From NCBI GenBank assembly GCA_028285495.1, contig JANQPB010000004.1:28755-92754 (forward strand): a DNA stretch of 64,000 bases, written 5' to 3'. This document shows positions 25,132-33,002 of this stretch, in pieces. The DNA comes from Acidimicrobiales bacterium (GTDB lineage Bacteria > Actinomycetota > Acidimicrobiia > Acidimicrobiales > SZUA-35). The translations under genes and the position numbers were made by a program. The notes beneath the pieces are model-generated. The model did no database searches. It was given only the letters and a program-made list of their open reading frames with translations, and was not told where the DNA came from. Numbering within the stretch: position 1 is the first letter of the stretch; each line of letters begins with the position of its first letter.

Positions 25132-25794
25132 ATGGAACTGGGAGACGTCGTCAGGACGGCGGTCACGTCGCGCTTCTACACCGACCAGCCGGTGACCGAC
25201 GAGGAGCTGCGCACCGCCTTCGACTACGCCCGCTTCGCGCCCCAGGGCGGCAACCGCCAGCCGGTCCGCTTCATCGTCGTCCGGGACCAGGCGACCAAGG
25301 ACCAGCTGGCCGAGTGGTACCGGGTGCCGTGGAAGGGCTACCTGGCCCAGGCCCGCGAAGGGGTCATCGGTGTCGGGGTCGAGGCCCAGAAGGCCGAGAA
25401 GACGCTGAGCAACGCCGACCACTTCGCCGACCACCTGCAGGACATCCCGGTCATCGTCGTGGCCTGCGCCCACCTGGAGGGGGTGCACCCGACCGACACC
25501 GAGCTCGATCGCCTGTCGGTCGTCGGCGGTGGCTCGATCTACCCGGCGGTCCAGAACTTCCTGCTCGGCTGCCGGGAGGCCGGCCTCGGGGCCGCGCTGA
25601 CCACGCTGCTCGTGATGTTCGAGCCGCAGGTCAAGGAGCTGCTTGGCATCCCGGACGGTGTCGTCACTGCGGCCCACATCCCGGTCGGCCACCGGCCACG
25701 GGACTTCCCGTCCAAGCTCGACCGGATCGGGCTCGACGAGGTGGTCTACGACGGCACCTGGGGACAGTCGCTGTACTCCCAGACCGGCCCGTGA
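25132..25794 (+). CDS. Nitroreductase family protein
   Basis: FMN-dependent nitroreductase-fold enzyme, 220 residues, starting at ATG 25132. The FMN-binding N-terminal pattern is visible: TSRFYTDQPVTDEEL with the SxRxF-type Arg, then ARFAPQGGNRQPVRFIVV. The central GGGSIYPAVQNFLLGCREAGLG, quoted in part as GGGSIYPAVQNFLL, is the second cofactor segment. The C-terminal HIPVGHRPRDFPSK fits the family. Probably a reductase or dehydrogenase acting with the preceding oxidoreductase and CoA-transferase, 74 bases away on the same strand. Confidence 0.9.
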   Translation: MELGDVVRTAVTSRFYTDQPVTDEELRTAFDYARFAPQGGNRQPVRFIVVRDQATKDQLAEWYRVPWKGYLAQAREGVIGVGVEAQKAEKTLSNADHFADHLQDIPVIVVACAHLEGVHPTDTELDRLSVVGGGSIYPAVQNFLLGCREAGLGAALTTLLVMFEPQVKELLGIPDGVVTAAHIPVGHRPRDFPSKLDRIGLDEVVYDGTWGQSLYSQTGP

Positions 25795-25906
25795 CCGGGC
25801 CCGGCTCCGGCCGGGACGCTCAAGGAGGGTCGGCGCCCACCCGATCCCTGTGAGGTGAAGCGGTCGCGGAGCGCGGCCCGTCCCATCGAGCAGGAGCAGG
25901 CCAACC

Positions 25907-26398
25907 ATGACCCGGTACCTCTACCTCGCCATCGTCGTCCTGGCCGCAGCCGGCTGCGCGGCGGCCGGCGAGCAGGACGCCACCCGAGACGAGACGACCG
26001 GCGAGATCGTCGAGAACGAGGACGTCGGCGTGTTCCGGCTCCAGGAGGGCGACTGCCTGGTGATGCCGTCGGCCGGCATCGTCGGCGAGGAGGTCGAGAC
26101 GATGGAGGCGATCCCGTGTGCCGAGCCCCACGACGGTGAGGTGCTGGCGCTGGTCGAGGTGGCCGGTGGCGACGACGCCCCGTTCCCCGGCCAGAGCGCC
26201 CTGTCCGACGAGGCCCAGACCCGGTGCCTCGAGGAGTTCCAGACCGCCACCGGCCGTGACTTCCTGACCGACCCCGATTGGCACATGACGTTCCTCAGCC
26301 CGACCGCCGACTCGTGGTCGATCGGCAACGACCGGGAGATCGTCTGTATCGTGACCCCGCTCGACGGCTCACCGACCACCGACGTCGTCACCAGCTGA
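25907..26398 (+). CDS. Lipoprotein with septum-formation-like domain
   Basis: A 163-residue exported lipoprotein. The N-terminus is a short signal peptide with lipobox LAAAGC (Cys about residue 17). The mature part contains GDCLVMPSAGIVGEEVETM and IPCAEPHDGEVLALVEV, followed by FPGQSALSDEAQTRCLEEF and a C-terminal DSWSIGNDREIVCIV. The CxEPHDxEV pattern with conserved Cys residues is that of the actinobacterial Septum_form (PF13845-type) domain, whose role is poorly known. An AGGAG-type ribosome site precedes the ATG. Confidence 0.85.
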   Translation: MTRYLYLAIVVLAAAGCAAAGEQDATRDETTGEIVENEDVGVFRLQEGDCLVMPSAGIVGEEVETMEAIPCAEPHDGEVLALVEVAGGDDAPFPGQSALSDEAQTRCLEEFQTATGRDFLTDPDWHMTFLSPTADSWSIGNDREIVCIVTPLDGSPTTDVVTS

Positions 26399-26447
26399 CC
26401 GTCGGCGCCACGGCGGCTCGGCTCGTCGAGCTGCGCCGGCCCGCCGC

Positions 26448-26453
26448 TAGATT
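26448..26453 (+). promoter_or_regulatory. -10-like box of a leaderless thioesterase mRNA
   Basis: TAGATT ends 8 bases before ATG 26462 and no ribosome site is present, so the mRNA probably starts at or just before the start codon. Similar boxes precede the genes starting at 6633, 13792 and 28238. Confidence 0.4.
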
Positions 26454-26461
26454 CGTTGGCG

Positions 26462-27277
26462 ATGACCGAAGTGGCTGCCATCGACGACATCGATTTCGAC
26501 CGGGCGATTGCGCTCCAGCCCCTCGGCGAGGGCCGGCTGGCGGCGACGATCGCCGAGGGCTGGGACATACGCGGTGTGCCCCACGGCGGCTATCTGCTGG
26601 CGATGCTGGCGGCGGCGGCCGGGACGGCGGTCCCTCAGCCACACCCGCTCTCGGTGTCGGCGACCTATCTGGCGGCACCGACGTTCGGCCGGGCCGAGCT
26701 GTCGGTCCGGGTCGTCCGGGCCGGCCGACGGCAGTCGACGGTCGAGGTCGGCCTGATCCAGGACGGCGTCGAGGAGGTCAGGGCCTCGGTCACCCTCGGC
26801 ACGTTGGTCGACGACGACCCGGTCCACCTCGCACCAGACGCCGATGCGCCGGGCGGGGCCGACCCGGCGTCGTACCTCGAGCCCACGCGGCCGAACGGCG
26901 AGCGGCTGTCGCTGCACGATCGGGTCGAGGTCCGGCTGGGACCGGAGACCGGCTTCCAGACCGGCCAGCCGTCCGGCGTGGCCGAGCTCGACGGGTTCAT
27001 GCGGTTCGTCGACGGCCGCCGGCCAGACCCGCTCGCGCTCCTGCTTTTCTCCGACGGGCTCCCGCCATCGATCTTCGAGGCCAAGGGCATCGAGATCGGG
27101 CACGTGCCGACCGTCCAGCTGACCACCCACCTCTTCGCCCTCCCCGCTCCCGGCTGGGTTCGCTCCCGCTGCCGGACCCGGGTGATGGGCGGGAGCTTCG
27201 TCGACGAGGACGCCGACCTGTGGGACGAGGCGGGGAGGCTCGTGGCCACGGCCCGCCAGCTGGCTCTGGTCCGCTGA
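26462..27277 (+). CDS. Acyl-CoA thioesterase family protein (double hotdog)
   Basis: The 271-residue protein resembles TesB-like/4HBT_3 thioesterases: an N-terminal hotdog with GWDIRGVPHGGYLLAMLAAA, then LSVSATYLAAPTFGRAEL, and a second hotdog after residue 140 with TVQLTTHLFALPAPGW and SFVDEDADLWDEAGRLVA, which is the typical carboxy-terminal pattern. It hydrolyses acyl-CoA, chain length unknown. Convergent with the alpha/beta hydrolase gene, 40 bases between stops. Confidence 0.88.
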   Translation: MTEVAAIDDIDFDRAIALQPLGEGRLAATIAEGWDIRGVPHGGYLLAMLAAAAGTAVPQPHPLSVSATYLAAPTFGRAELSVRVVRAGRRQSTVEVGLIQDGVEEVRASVTLGTLVDDDPVHLAPDADAPGGADPASYLEPTRPNGERLSLHDRVEVRLGPETGFQTGQPSGVAELDGFMRFVDGRRPDPLALLLFSDGLPPSIFEAKGIEIGHVPTVQLTTHLFALPAPGWVRSRCRTRVMGGSFVDEDADLWDEAGRLVATARQLALVR

Positions 27278-27317
27278 CGAGGCCGCGGCGATCGTCGACC
27301 GTCGGCGGCCGGACCCC

Positions 27318-28238
27318 TCAGTCGCCGCCACCGGCGCGGCCGGCGGCGGCGATGATGGCGTCGGCCACGGCGGTGGCGCCGGGGTCGTCGGTGACGATCG
27401 TGTAGTGGTTCGTGTCGGTGACGAGCTCGGCATCGAGGTGGTCGAGCCGGCCACGCACCTCGTCGATCTGGGCCTCCTGGTAGAGGCCCGGCGACTGGTC
27501 GAGGATGCCCCGTTCGGCCCACAGCAGCCGGGTCGGACTGCCGATGCGCTCGATCGCCGCCGCACCCTCTGGGTCGACGATGGCGGCGCCGCCGTCGACG
27601 AGCACCGCATCCTTGGCCACACTGGAGCGGATCTCGCCGTCATCGGTCGGGGTGGCGTCGTAGCGCACGTAGGCCTCGACGGCGTCCGTCCACCTGTTTG
27701 GTGGTCGGAACGCCGGGTGGGCCCGGAAGAAGTCGACGTAGGCGTCCTCGTCAGGCCAGCGCTGGTCGAGCCGATCGAGGGCCGGCCCGATCACCGACTG
27801 GACGACGGCCTCGACGTCGGCATCCGGGGGGATCTCCAGCGGGAACGGCACGCCACCGTCGACCAGCACCAGGGCCGCCACCCGGTCGGGGTGGCGCTCG
27901 GCCGCAGCGGCGACGACGAAGCCCCCCATCGAGTGACCGGCGAGCACGACCCGGTCGACGGTGAGGTGCTCGGCGACGGCCAGGACGTCGTCGGCATGGG
28001 CGGCCATCCCGAACGGCCCGGGCAACCCGGCGCTGGCGGCCCGACCCCGATGGTCGACGGCGACCAGGCCGACCGTGTCGTCGCTCCGCTCGACGACCAG
28101 CTCGGCCACCCGCTGCCAGGATCGATGGTTGGCCGTGATCCCGTGCGAGGCGATCACGGGCGGGCCGCTCCCCCAGCGCCCGGCGGCCAGTGTCCCACCG
28201 GCGACGGGCACGCCGATCGTCTGGTAGCTGTGGTCCAT
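27318..28238 (-). CDS. Alpha/beta hydrolase fold protein
   Basis: A 306-residue serine hydrolase. The nucleophile elbow is GHSMGG (near residue 100), the oxyanion region is ASHGITANHRSW, and the Asp and His of the triad are expected in the C-terminal segments RLLWAERGILD and TDTNHYTIVTDD. The start ATG at 28238 is preceded by TACGCT with an 8-base gap and no ribosome site, so the mRNA is likely leaderless. Could be an esterase, epoxide hydrolase or C-C hydrolase; the sequence alone does not decide. Confidence 0.88.
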   Translation of the reverse strand: MDHSYQTIGVPVAGGTLAAGRWGSGPPVIASHGITANHRSWQRVAELVVERSDDTVGLVAVDHRGRAASAGLPGPFGMAAHADDVLAVAEHLTVDRVVLAGHSMGGFVVAAAAERHPDRVAALVLVDGGVPFPLEIPPDADVEAVVQSVIGPALDRLDQRWPDEDAYVDFFRAHPAFRPPNRWTDAVEAYVRYDATPTDDGEIRSSVAKDAVLVDGGAAIVDPEGAAAIERIGSPTRLLWAERGILDQSPGLYQEAQIDEVRGRLDHLDAELVTDTNHYTIVTDDPGATAVADAIIAAAGRAGGGD

Positions 28239-28246
28239 GGCCGACG

Positions 28247-28252
28247 AGCGTA
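28247..28252 (-). promoter_or_regulatory. -10-like box before the hydrolase start
   Basis: TACGCT on the minus strand, 8 bases before the ATG at 28238, identical in sequence to the box before the CoA-transferase at 13792. No Shine-Dalgarno sequence intervenes. Confidence 0.4.
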
Positions 28253-28336
28253 GTCCCCGGCCCCGAGGCGGTCCGCAGCCGGTAGCCTGCGCGGCTGGCG
28301 GCCACCGGGCCGCCGACGTGTCGTGAGGAGGTCGCC

Positions 28337-29338
28337 ATGTCCACCCTGTCGATTGGACTGCTCGGAGCCGGTCGCATCGGGACCGTCCACGCCGAGGCGA
28401 TCGCCGCCACCGACGCAACCCGGCTCGTCGCGGTGGCCGACGCCTTCGCCGATCCCGCCCGCGACCTGGCAGAGCGGCACGAGTGCGAGGTGCGCTCGGT
28501 CGACGAGGTGATCGCATCCGACGACGTCGACGCCGTGCTGATCGCCACGCCGACCGACCTCCACGCCGAGCAGATCGAGGCCGCGGCCCTGGCCGGCAAG
28601 GCGGTCTTCTGCGAGAAGCCGATCGACCTCGACGTCGAGCGGGTCCGGGCCTGCCTCGAGGTCGTGACCGAGGTCGGCACCCCGCTGATGGTCGGGTTCA
28701 ACCGGCGGTTCGATCCGAGCTTCGCCGCCGTCCGCCGCCAGATCGACGAGGGAGCGATCGGCGACGTCGAGATGGTCACGATCATCTCCCGCGACCCGGG
28801 TCCGCCGCCGGTCTCGTACATGGAGCGCTCGGGTGGGCTGTTCAAGGACATGACGATCCACGACTTCGACATGGCCCGGTTCCTGCTCGGCGAGGCGCCG
28901 GTCACCGTGCACGCGGTCGGTTCGGTGCTGGTCGATCGGGCGATCGCGGAGGTTCCCGACGTCGACTCGGCGGCGGTGACGATGGTGACGGCCAGCGGTC
29001 GGATCGCCCAGATCTCGAACTCGCGGCGGGCGGTGTACGGCTACGACCAGCGGATCGAGGTCCACGGTTCGGGCGGGATGGCCAGGGCGGACAACATGCA
29101 TGCGACGACGATCGAGGTCGCCAGCGCCAGCGGGTATCGCCGCGATCCGTTGATGGACTTCTTCCTCGAGCGGTACATGCCGTCGTATCGGGCCGAGATC
29201 GAGGCGTTCGCCTCGGACGTGCTCGCCGGTCGGCCGCCGAGACCGACCGGCGACGATGGCCTGCAGGCGCTGCTGCTGGCCGAGGCGGCGACGAGGAGCA
29301 ACGCCGAGGGTCGCCCGGTCGCGATCAGCGAGATCTGA
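28337..29338 (+). CDS. iolG: Inositol 2-dehydrogenase-like oxidoreductase (Gfo/Idh/MocA)
   Basis: NAD-dependent dehydrogenase of the Gfo/Idh/MocA family, probably oxidising myo-inositol or a similar cyclitol. The 333-residue protein has the Rossmann motif LLGAGRIGTVHAEAI, the EKP motif (VFCEKPIDLD, catalytic Lys), VGFNRRFDPSFA, and the HDFDMARFLLGE segment with catalytic Asp/His. These are the marks of IolG rather than of glucose-fructose oxidoreductases. A GAGGAGG ribosome site lies upstream, and a small hairpin (28297-28314) stands in the leader. It is the last metabolic gene before the surface-glycan island and could supply or recycle sugar-like precursors. Confidence 0.9.
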   Translation: MSTLSIGLLGAGRIGTVHAEAIAATDATRLVAVADAFADPARDLAERHECEVRSVDEVIASDDVDAVLIATPTDLHAEQIEAAALAGKAVFCEKPIDLDVERVRACLEVVTEVGTPLMVGFNRRFDPSFAAVRRQIDEGAIGDVEMVTIISRDPGPPPVSYMERSGGLFKDMTIHDFDMARFLLGEAPVTVHAVGSVLVDRAIAEVPDVDSAAVTMVTASGRIAQISNSRRAVYGYDQRIEVHGSGGMARADNMHATTIEVASASGYRRDPLMDFFLERYMPSYRAEIEAFASDVLAGRPPRPTGDDGLQALLLAEAATRSNAEGRPVAISEI

Positions 29339-29390
29339 GCGGGGCCGGCCGGCGGCAGCGGCTGCGGGTCGGCGGGCGGGGGTCGCCGGT

Positions 29391-29516
29391 CACCGCCGAC
29401 CCTATTCGATCCCGGTCGGCTCCCACCGCCGACCCTGCTCGATCCCGGTCGGCTCCCACCGCCGACCCTGCTCGATCCCGGTCGGCCTTCACCGCCGACC
29501 CTGCTCGATCTCGGCC
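29391..29516. repeat. 33-bp tandem repeat running out of the rmlD 3' end
   Basis: Copies begin at 29391, 29424, 29457 and 29490 (period exactly 33), the last being partial and lying inside rmlD. Each contains CACCGCCGACCCTGCTCGAT or a one-base variant. The unit is a multiple of three and keeps the rmlD frame; only the gene-proximal copy carries the stop (TTCA versus CCCA in the others). It looks like slippage seeded by the C-terminal codons of rmlD. Confidence 0.9.
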
Positions 29517-30367
29517 ACGACGGCCCGCAGCGATCGTCGCCAGCCGGGCAGCTCGATGGCGAGGTCGCGGGCGAGTCGCCCGCTGTCGAGCCGACTGTTG
29601 GCCGGCCGCGTTGCCCGGGTTGGATAGTCGGCGGTGGTGATGGCATGACACTCGCCGGTGAACGGGACCCCGGAGGCCTCCAGGACGGCGATGGCCAGCT
29701 CGTGCCAGGTCGCCGGCTCGGGCGAGGCCACGTGGTAGAGCCGGCTCGGCGTCGGCCGGGCCCCACCCTCGCTCCACCCGGTCAGGGCGACGATCGCCGC
29801 CGCCAGGTCGGCGGCGGAGGTCGGGCACCCGACCTGGTCGGCGACGATCCGGAGCTCATCGCGCTCGGCCGCCAGGCGCAGGACCGTGGTCACGAAGTTC
29901 GAACCGAGGGCACCGTAGACCCAGGCGGTTCGCAGGATCACACAGCGGTCGGCGACGGCTGCGGCCCGCTCGCCGGCCAGCTTCGTGCGGCCATAGGCCG
30001 ACACCGGACCCGTCGGGTCGGTCTCGACGTACCAACCGGCAGCGGTACCGTCGAAGACGTAGTCGGTGGACACCTGGACCAGCAGGGCCTGCGCCCGGTC
30101 GGCGGCGACGGCCAGGTGGCCGACGGCGGTGCCGTTGACCGCGAGGGCCCTGGCCTCGTCGTCCTCGGCCCGATCGACCGCGGTGTAGGCCGCGGCGTTG
30201 ACGATGACGTCTGGCTCGATCGACTCGACGTCGGCCAGGACGGCGTCGCGGTCGGTGATGTCGAGCTCGGCCGAGCGACGGGTCACCACCGCCGTCGCCG
30301 GGTCCCACGGGGCGCGACGGAGCTCTCGTCCCAGCTGTCCTCCGGCTCCGACGACCAGGACCCGCAT
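29489..30367 (-). CDS. rmlD: dTDP-4-dehydrorhamnose reductase
   Basis: Last step of dTDP-L-rhamnose synthesis, NAD(P)H-dependent. ATG 30367 gives 292 residues beginning MRVLVVGAGGQLGRELR (nucleotide-binding GAGGQLG at 7-13). Further marks: DVIVNAAAYTAVDRAEDD, VSTDYVFDG, catalytic YxxxK in SAYGRTKLAGE (about residues 125-129), and ADQVGCPTSAADLA. The C-terminus (VVAEIEQGRR) is where the 33-bp repeat begins. Divergent from the glycosyltransferase gene by 167 bases. The other Rml enzymes are not in the window. Confidence 0.93.
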   Translation of the reverse strand: MRVLVVGAGGQLGRELRRAPWDPATAVVTRRSAELDITDRDAVLADVESIEPDVIVNAAAYTAVDRAEDDEARALAVNGTAVGHLAVAADRAQALLVQVSTDYVFDGTAAGWYVETDPTGPVSAYGRTKLAGERAAAVADRCVILRTAWVYGALGSNFVTTVLRLAAERDELRIVADQVGCPTSAADLAAAIVALTGWSEGGARPTPSRLYHVASPEPATWHELAIAVLEASGVPFTGECHAITTADYPTRATRPANSRLDSGRLARDLAIELPGWRRSLRAVVAEIEQGRR

Positions 30368-30497
30368 CGACCACTCGTTCCTCCTCGGTGCCGGCCAGAT
30401 CGAGCACCAACGACGGGCGCGCAAAGCTAGCCGCTCCTCGGGCCGTCGCCAGCCTCCGACCGGCCAGACCCCGGCCGTGGCCCAACCGGTGAACCGC

Positions 30498-30503
30498 TAC
30501 CCT
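30498..30503 (+). promoter_or_regulatory. -10-like box before a short upstream ORF
   Basis: TACCCT ends 6 bases before ATG 30510, the first codon of a 10-codon ORF that overlaps the glycosyltransferase start. Same spacing as the CoA-transferase box at 13780-13785. Confidence 0.35.
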
Positions 30504-30509
30504 GCGGGC

Positions 30510-30542
30510 ATGGGCGTGGTCGATCAGGGTGAGGATGGCTGA
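30510..30542 (+). CDS. Possible 10-codon leader ORF overlapping a glycosyltransferase start
   Basis: ATG 30510 opens a reading frame MGVVDQGEDG that stops at 30542, after the glycosyltransferase ATG at 30535 in another frame. A -10-like box placed as for a leaderless transcript precedes it, and the glycosyltransferase has only a poorly spaced ribosome site. Translation of this ORF could deliver ribosomes to the main start by re-initiation. No conservation data. Confidence 0.3.
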   Translation: MGVVDQGEDG

Positions 30543-31452
30543 CGGCTCGAAGGTCTCGGTCGGCATCGTCAGCTACCGCACACGCGAGCTGCTCCGGGCC
30601 TGCCTGACCGAGCTGGCCGACCACCCCGGCCCGGTTGCCGTGGTCGACAACGCGTCGGACGACGGCTCGGCCGACATGGTCCGCCAGGACTTCCCCGACG
30701 TGGCCCTCGATGCGAGCGACCGCAACCTCGGGTACGGCGCCGGCGCCAACCGGTTGATGCGGTCGGCCACCACGCCGTACCTCCTGCTCCTCAACGCCGA
30801 CGCCAGACCGTCGCCCGGGGCGATCGCAGCCCTGGAGGCGACCCTCGACGCCAACCCGTCGGCCGCCGTCGTCGGCCCACGCCTCCACGACGCCGGCGGG
30901 CGCCTGCAGCGGAGCTGTCGCCAGTTCCCGACCCCGGCCTCGTTCTTCGTCGACCAGGCGGGACTGCGGCCCGTCGTCGACCGACTCGGGCTCGGCGATC
31001 GCCACCGGCGGTTCGATCACCGGGGCGACCGGGTGGTGCCGTGGGTCCTCGGAGCGGTGATGGCGATGCGACTCGACGCCGTGCGGGCCGTCGGCTGCTT
31101 CGACGACGGCTACTTCCTGTACTTCGAGGAGATCGACCTCAGCCGACGGCTGGCCGAGGCCGGCTGGGAGACGCGCTTCGACGCCGACGCGACGTTCCAC
31201 CATGTCGGCGGTGCGAGCTCGGGCGATCGGTCGGCCACGACGGCCCGGTACTTCTACCGGAGCGGGGCCCGGTACTTCGCCGTGCACGGCCCGGACGGAT
31301 CCCGGTACTGGTACCGGCCCCTCGCCCTGCTGGCCATCGGTGCGGCCTGGATCGGCGCCCTGGTCCGCCATCGACGCAACGACGGGGCCTTCCTTCGTGC
31401 CGTGGCCGCCGATCGGGCCAACTGGCGCCCTTCCGAGCCCGAGGGCCGATGA
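30535..31452 (+). CDS. Family 2 glycosyltransferase, rhamnosyltransferase-like
   Basis: GT-A fold glycosyltransferase of 305 residues, starting at ATG 30535. It shows SVGIVSYRTRELLRACL, the nucleotide-binding VVDNASDDGS (36-45), LGYGAGANRLM, the metal-binding region LLLLNADARPSPGA, WVLGAVMAMRLDAVRAVG and the acceptor motif DDGYFLYFEEIDLSRRLAEAG, quoted in part as FLYFEEIDLSRR. These are features of WbbL/RfbN-type rhamnosyl or related transferases, and rmlD lies next door. A C-terminal hydrophobic patch (PLALLAIGAAWIGALV) may touch the membrane. It overlaps the kinase-like gene by four bases. Confidence 0.9.
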   Translation: MADGSKVSVGIVSYRTRELLRACLTELADHPGPVAVVDNASDDGSADMVRQDFPDVALDASDRNLGYGAGANRLMRSATTPYLLLLNADARPSPGAIAALEATLDANPSAAVVGPRLHDAGGRLQRSCRQFPTPASFFVDQAGLRPVVDRLGLGDRHRRFDHRGDRVVPWVLGAVMAMRLDAVRAVGCFDDGYFLYFEEIDLSRRLAEAGWETRFDADATFHHVGGASSGDRSATTARYFYRSGARYFAVHGPDGSRYWYRPLALLAIGAAWIGALVRHRRNDGAFLRAVAADRANWRPSEPEGR

Positions 31453-32882
31453 GGGCCGACTGGCGCTTCCTCGTGCCGTGGGACGAGGAGCGCGCCCCGA
31501 CCATCCGGCTCGATCCCGGCCGACCGGAGCCCTGGATGGAAGACGACGGCTGGGCGGTCACCACGGGTCCCGCCGACATCGTGGCCACGACGGGCCGCGT
31601 CGGATCGCTCGCCACCGAGGCGATCCAGCCCGCCCGTGGCGGTCCGAGTCGCCGGATCGCGTGGGTCGACCGGCGGGGGTCCGGCCTCGACGAGCTGCCG
31701 GATGGCCATCGCCGACGCCACTACCTCCCCGTCCCCCGGTCCGGGCCCCGCACCTACCTCCCGCTCGACCACCGGCCGGCGATCAGGTGGTGGTTGAACC
31801 AGCGGCTCGGCCCCCGGTTGGGCGCCGCCAGCCGACCGATGGCCGCCGTCGTGGCCCGCGTCGGGCGGCGCCTGCCCGGCACCGTGGCCGTCACCACCGG
31901 GCCGGACGTCGGACCGTGGCCCCCGCCGGTCACCGACGTCGTCGTCACCACCAGTGGTCACGACGAGGGGAGCCGGGTCGTCCGGCTGATGACCGGCGAC
32001 GACGGGCGCCCGCAGTGGGTGGAGAAGCTGGCCAACCGGCCGCGCTACGAGTCCGAGACCGAGCACGAGCAGGCGACGCTCGGCCAGGTCGGGCGGCAGC
32101 TCCCGCCCGACCTGGCCGAGGCGGTCCCCCGGGCCCTCGGCCTCGATCGGGTCGCCGGCATCGTGCGCGGGCGCGAGTCACACTGCGATGGCCCGACGAT
32201 GGCCCAGGCCGTCGGGCGGTTGACACCGCGGGCGAGGGCCGAGGCGGCCCTGGAGAGAGCGGCGGCCTGGCTCGTCGAGGCCGACCGGGCGACGGCCAGG
32301 AGCGGGACGTGGGCCGAGTCGGAGTCCGAGGAGTTCCTCCGCTCGCCCCTGGCCGAGCTCGAGACCTTCGCCGGCCGACCCCTCGACGAGGTGCGGCTGC
32401 TGGCCGAGCGGGCGGCCGAGCGGGCCGATGGCACGTCGATGGCCCGCTCCTTCCGCCACTACGACCTCGGGCCGTGGAACCTGATCATCGGCGAGCGGCT
32501 CGGGGTCGTCGACTGGGAACTCGAGCCACCCCGCCCGGCGGACCGGATCGGGCTGGCGGGGGCGGATCTGCTCTACCTGGCCACCTACTGGCGTCATCTC
32601 GTCGTCGGGGCCAGGTCTGCGGCGGACGAACGGGCGGTGTCCGGCTTCGCCACCCCGTCGACCCGTCGGGGCCGTTGGGCCGGTCGGGCCAGCCGGGCCA
32701 TCGTCGAGCGCTCGTTCCGATCGACCGGTCTCGACCTGGATGCGCTGCCCGCGATCTGGGTCCACAATTGGCTCGAGCAGGCGGTGTTCACGGCCAACCG
32801 GCGACCGGACGGCGACCCCGGTCCGGCGCTCGGCTATCTCGAGCTGGCGGCCTCCAACCCGGCACCACTCCTTGATCGCTGA
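31449..32882 (+). CDS. APH-fold phosphotransferase-like protein with novel N-terminus
   Basis: The 477-residue protein begins at ATG 31449, overlapping the glycosyltransferase stop. Residues 1-170 have no recognised domain. The second part looks like an aminoglycoside-phosphotransferase/choline-kinase fold: a Lys in QWVEKLANR (K193), an acidic helix ESETEHEQ, the Brenner motif HYDLGPWN (H337, D339, N344), and the metal-binding Asp in VVDWE (D355), followed by GADLLYLATYW. All key kinase residues are present, so it is probably active. Tight coupling to a glycosyltransferase suggests phosphorylation of a sugar, lipid-linked glycan or polyol head group (inference). Confidence 0.75.
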   Translation: MRADWRFLVPWDEERAPTIRLDPGRPEPWMEDDGWAVTTGPADIVATTGRVGSLATEAIQPARGGPSRRIAWVDRRGSGLDELPDGHRRRHYLPVPRSGPRTYLPLDHRPAIRWWLNQRLGPRLGAASRPMAAVVARVGRRLPGTVAVTTGPDVGPWPPPVTDVVVTTSGHDEGSRVVRLMTGDDGRPQWVEKLANRPRYESETEHEQATLGQVGRQLPPDLAEAVPRALGLDRVAGIVRGRESHCDGPTMAQAVGRLTPRARAEAALERAAAWLVEADRATARSGTWAESESEEFLRSPLAELETFAGRPLDEVRLLAERAAERADGTSMARSFRHYDLGPWNLIIGERLGVVDWELEPPRPADRIGLAGADLLYLATYWRHLVVGARSAADERAVSGFATPSTRRGRWAGRASRAIVERSFRSTGLDLDALPAIWVHNWLEQAVFTANRRPDGDPGPALGYLELAASNPAPLLDR

Positions 32883-32946
32883 CCGGTGCGACCGAAGGGA
32901 GTCGGCGCGCCGATCGAGGCGCCGCCGGCGAGACCCTTCGAAGTCG

Positions 32947-32975
32947 TTTCAATCGGGTTGCGATTCATCTATCCT
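32947..32975 (+). promoter_or_regulatory. Putative promoter of the first beta-helix protein gene
   Basis: TTTCAA (32947-32952), 17 bases, then TATCCT (32970-32975), in a locally AT-rich patch. The -10 matches that proposed for rpsT. A GGGAGAA ribosome site (about 32991-32997) follows, before ATG 33003. Confidence 0.4.
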
Positions 32976-33002
32976 TGCCGAGTCTCTGGCGGGAGAATCT
33001 CG

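Noticed and set aside
29391..29516. Possible CRISPR array
   Set aside because: The 33-bp units are contiguous with no spacers, and one copy lies in rmlD.
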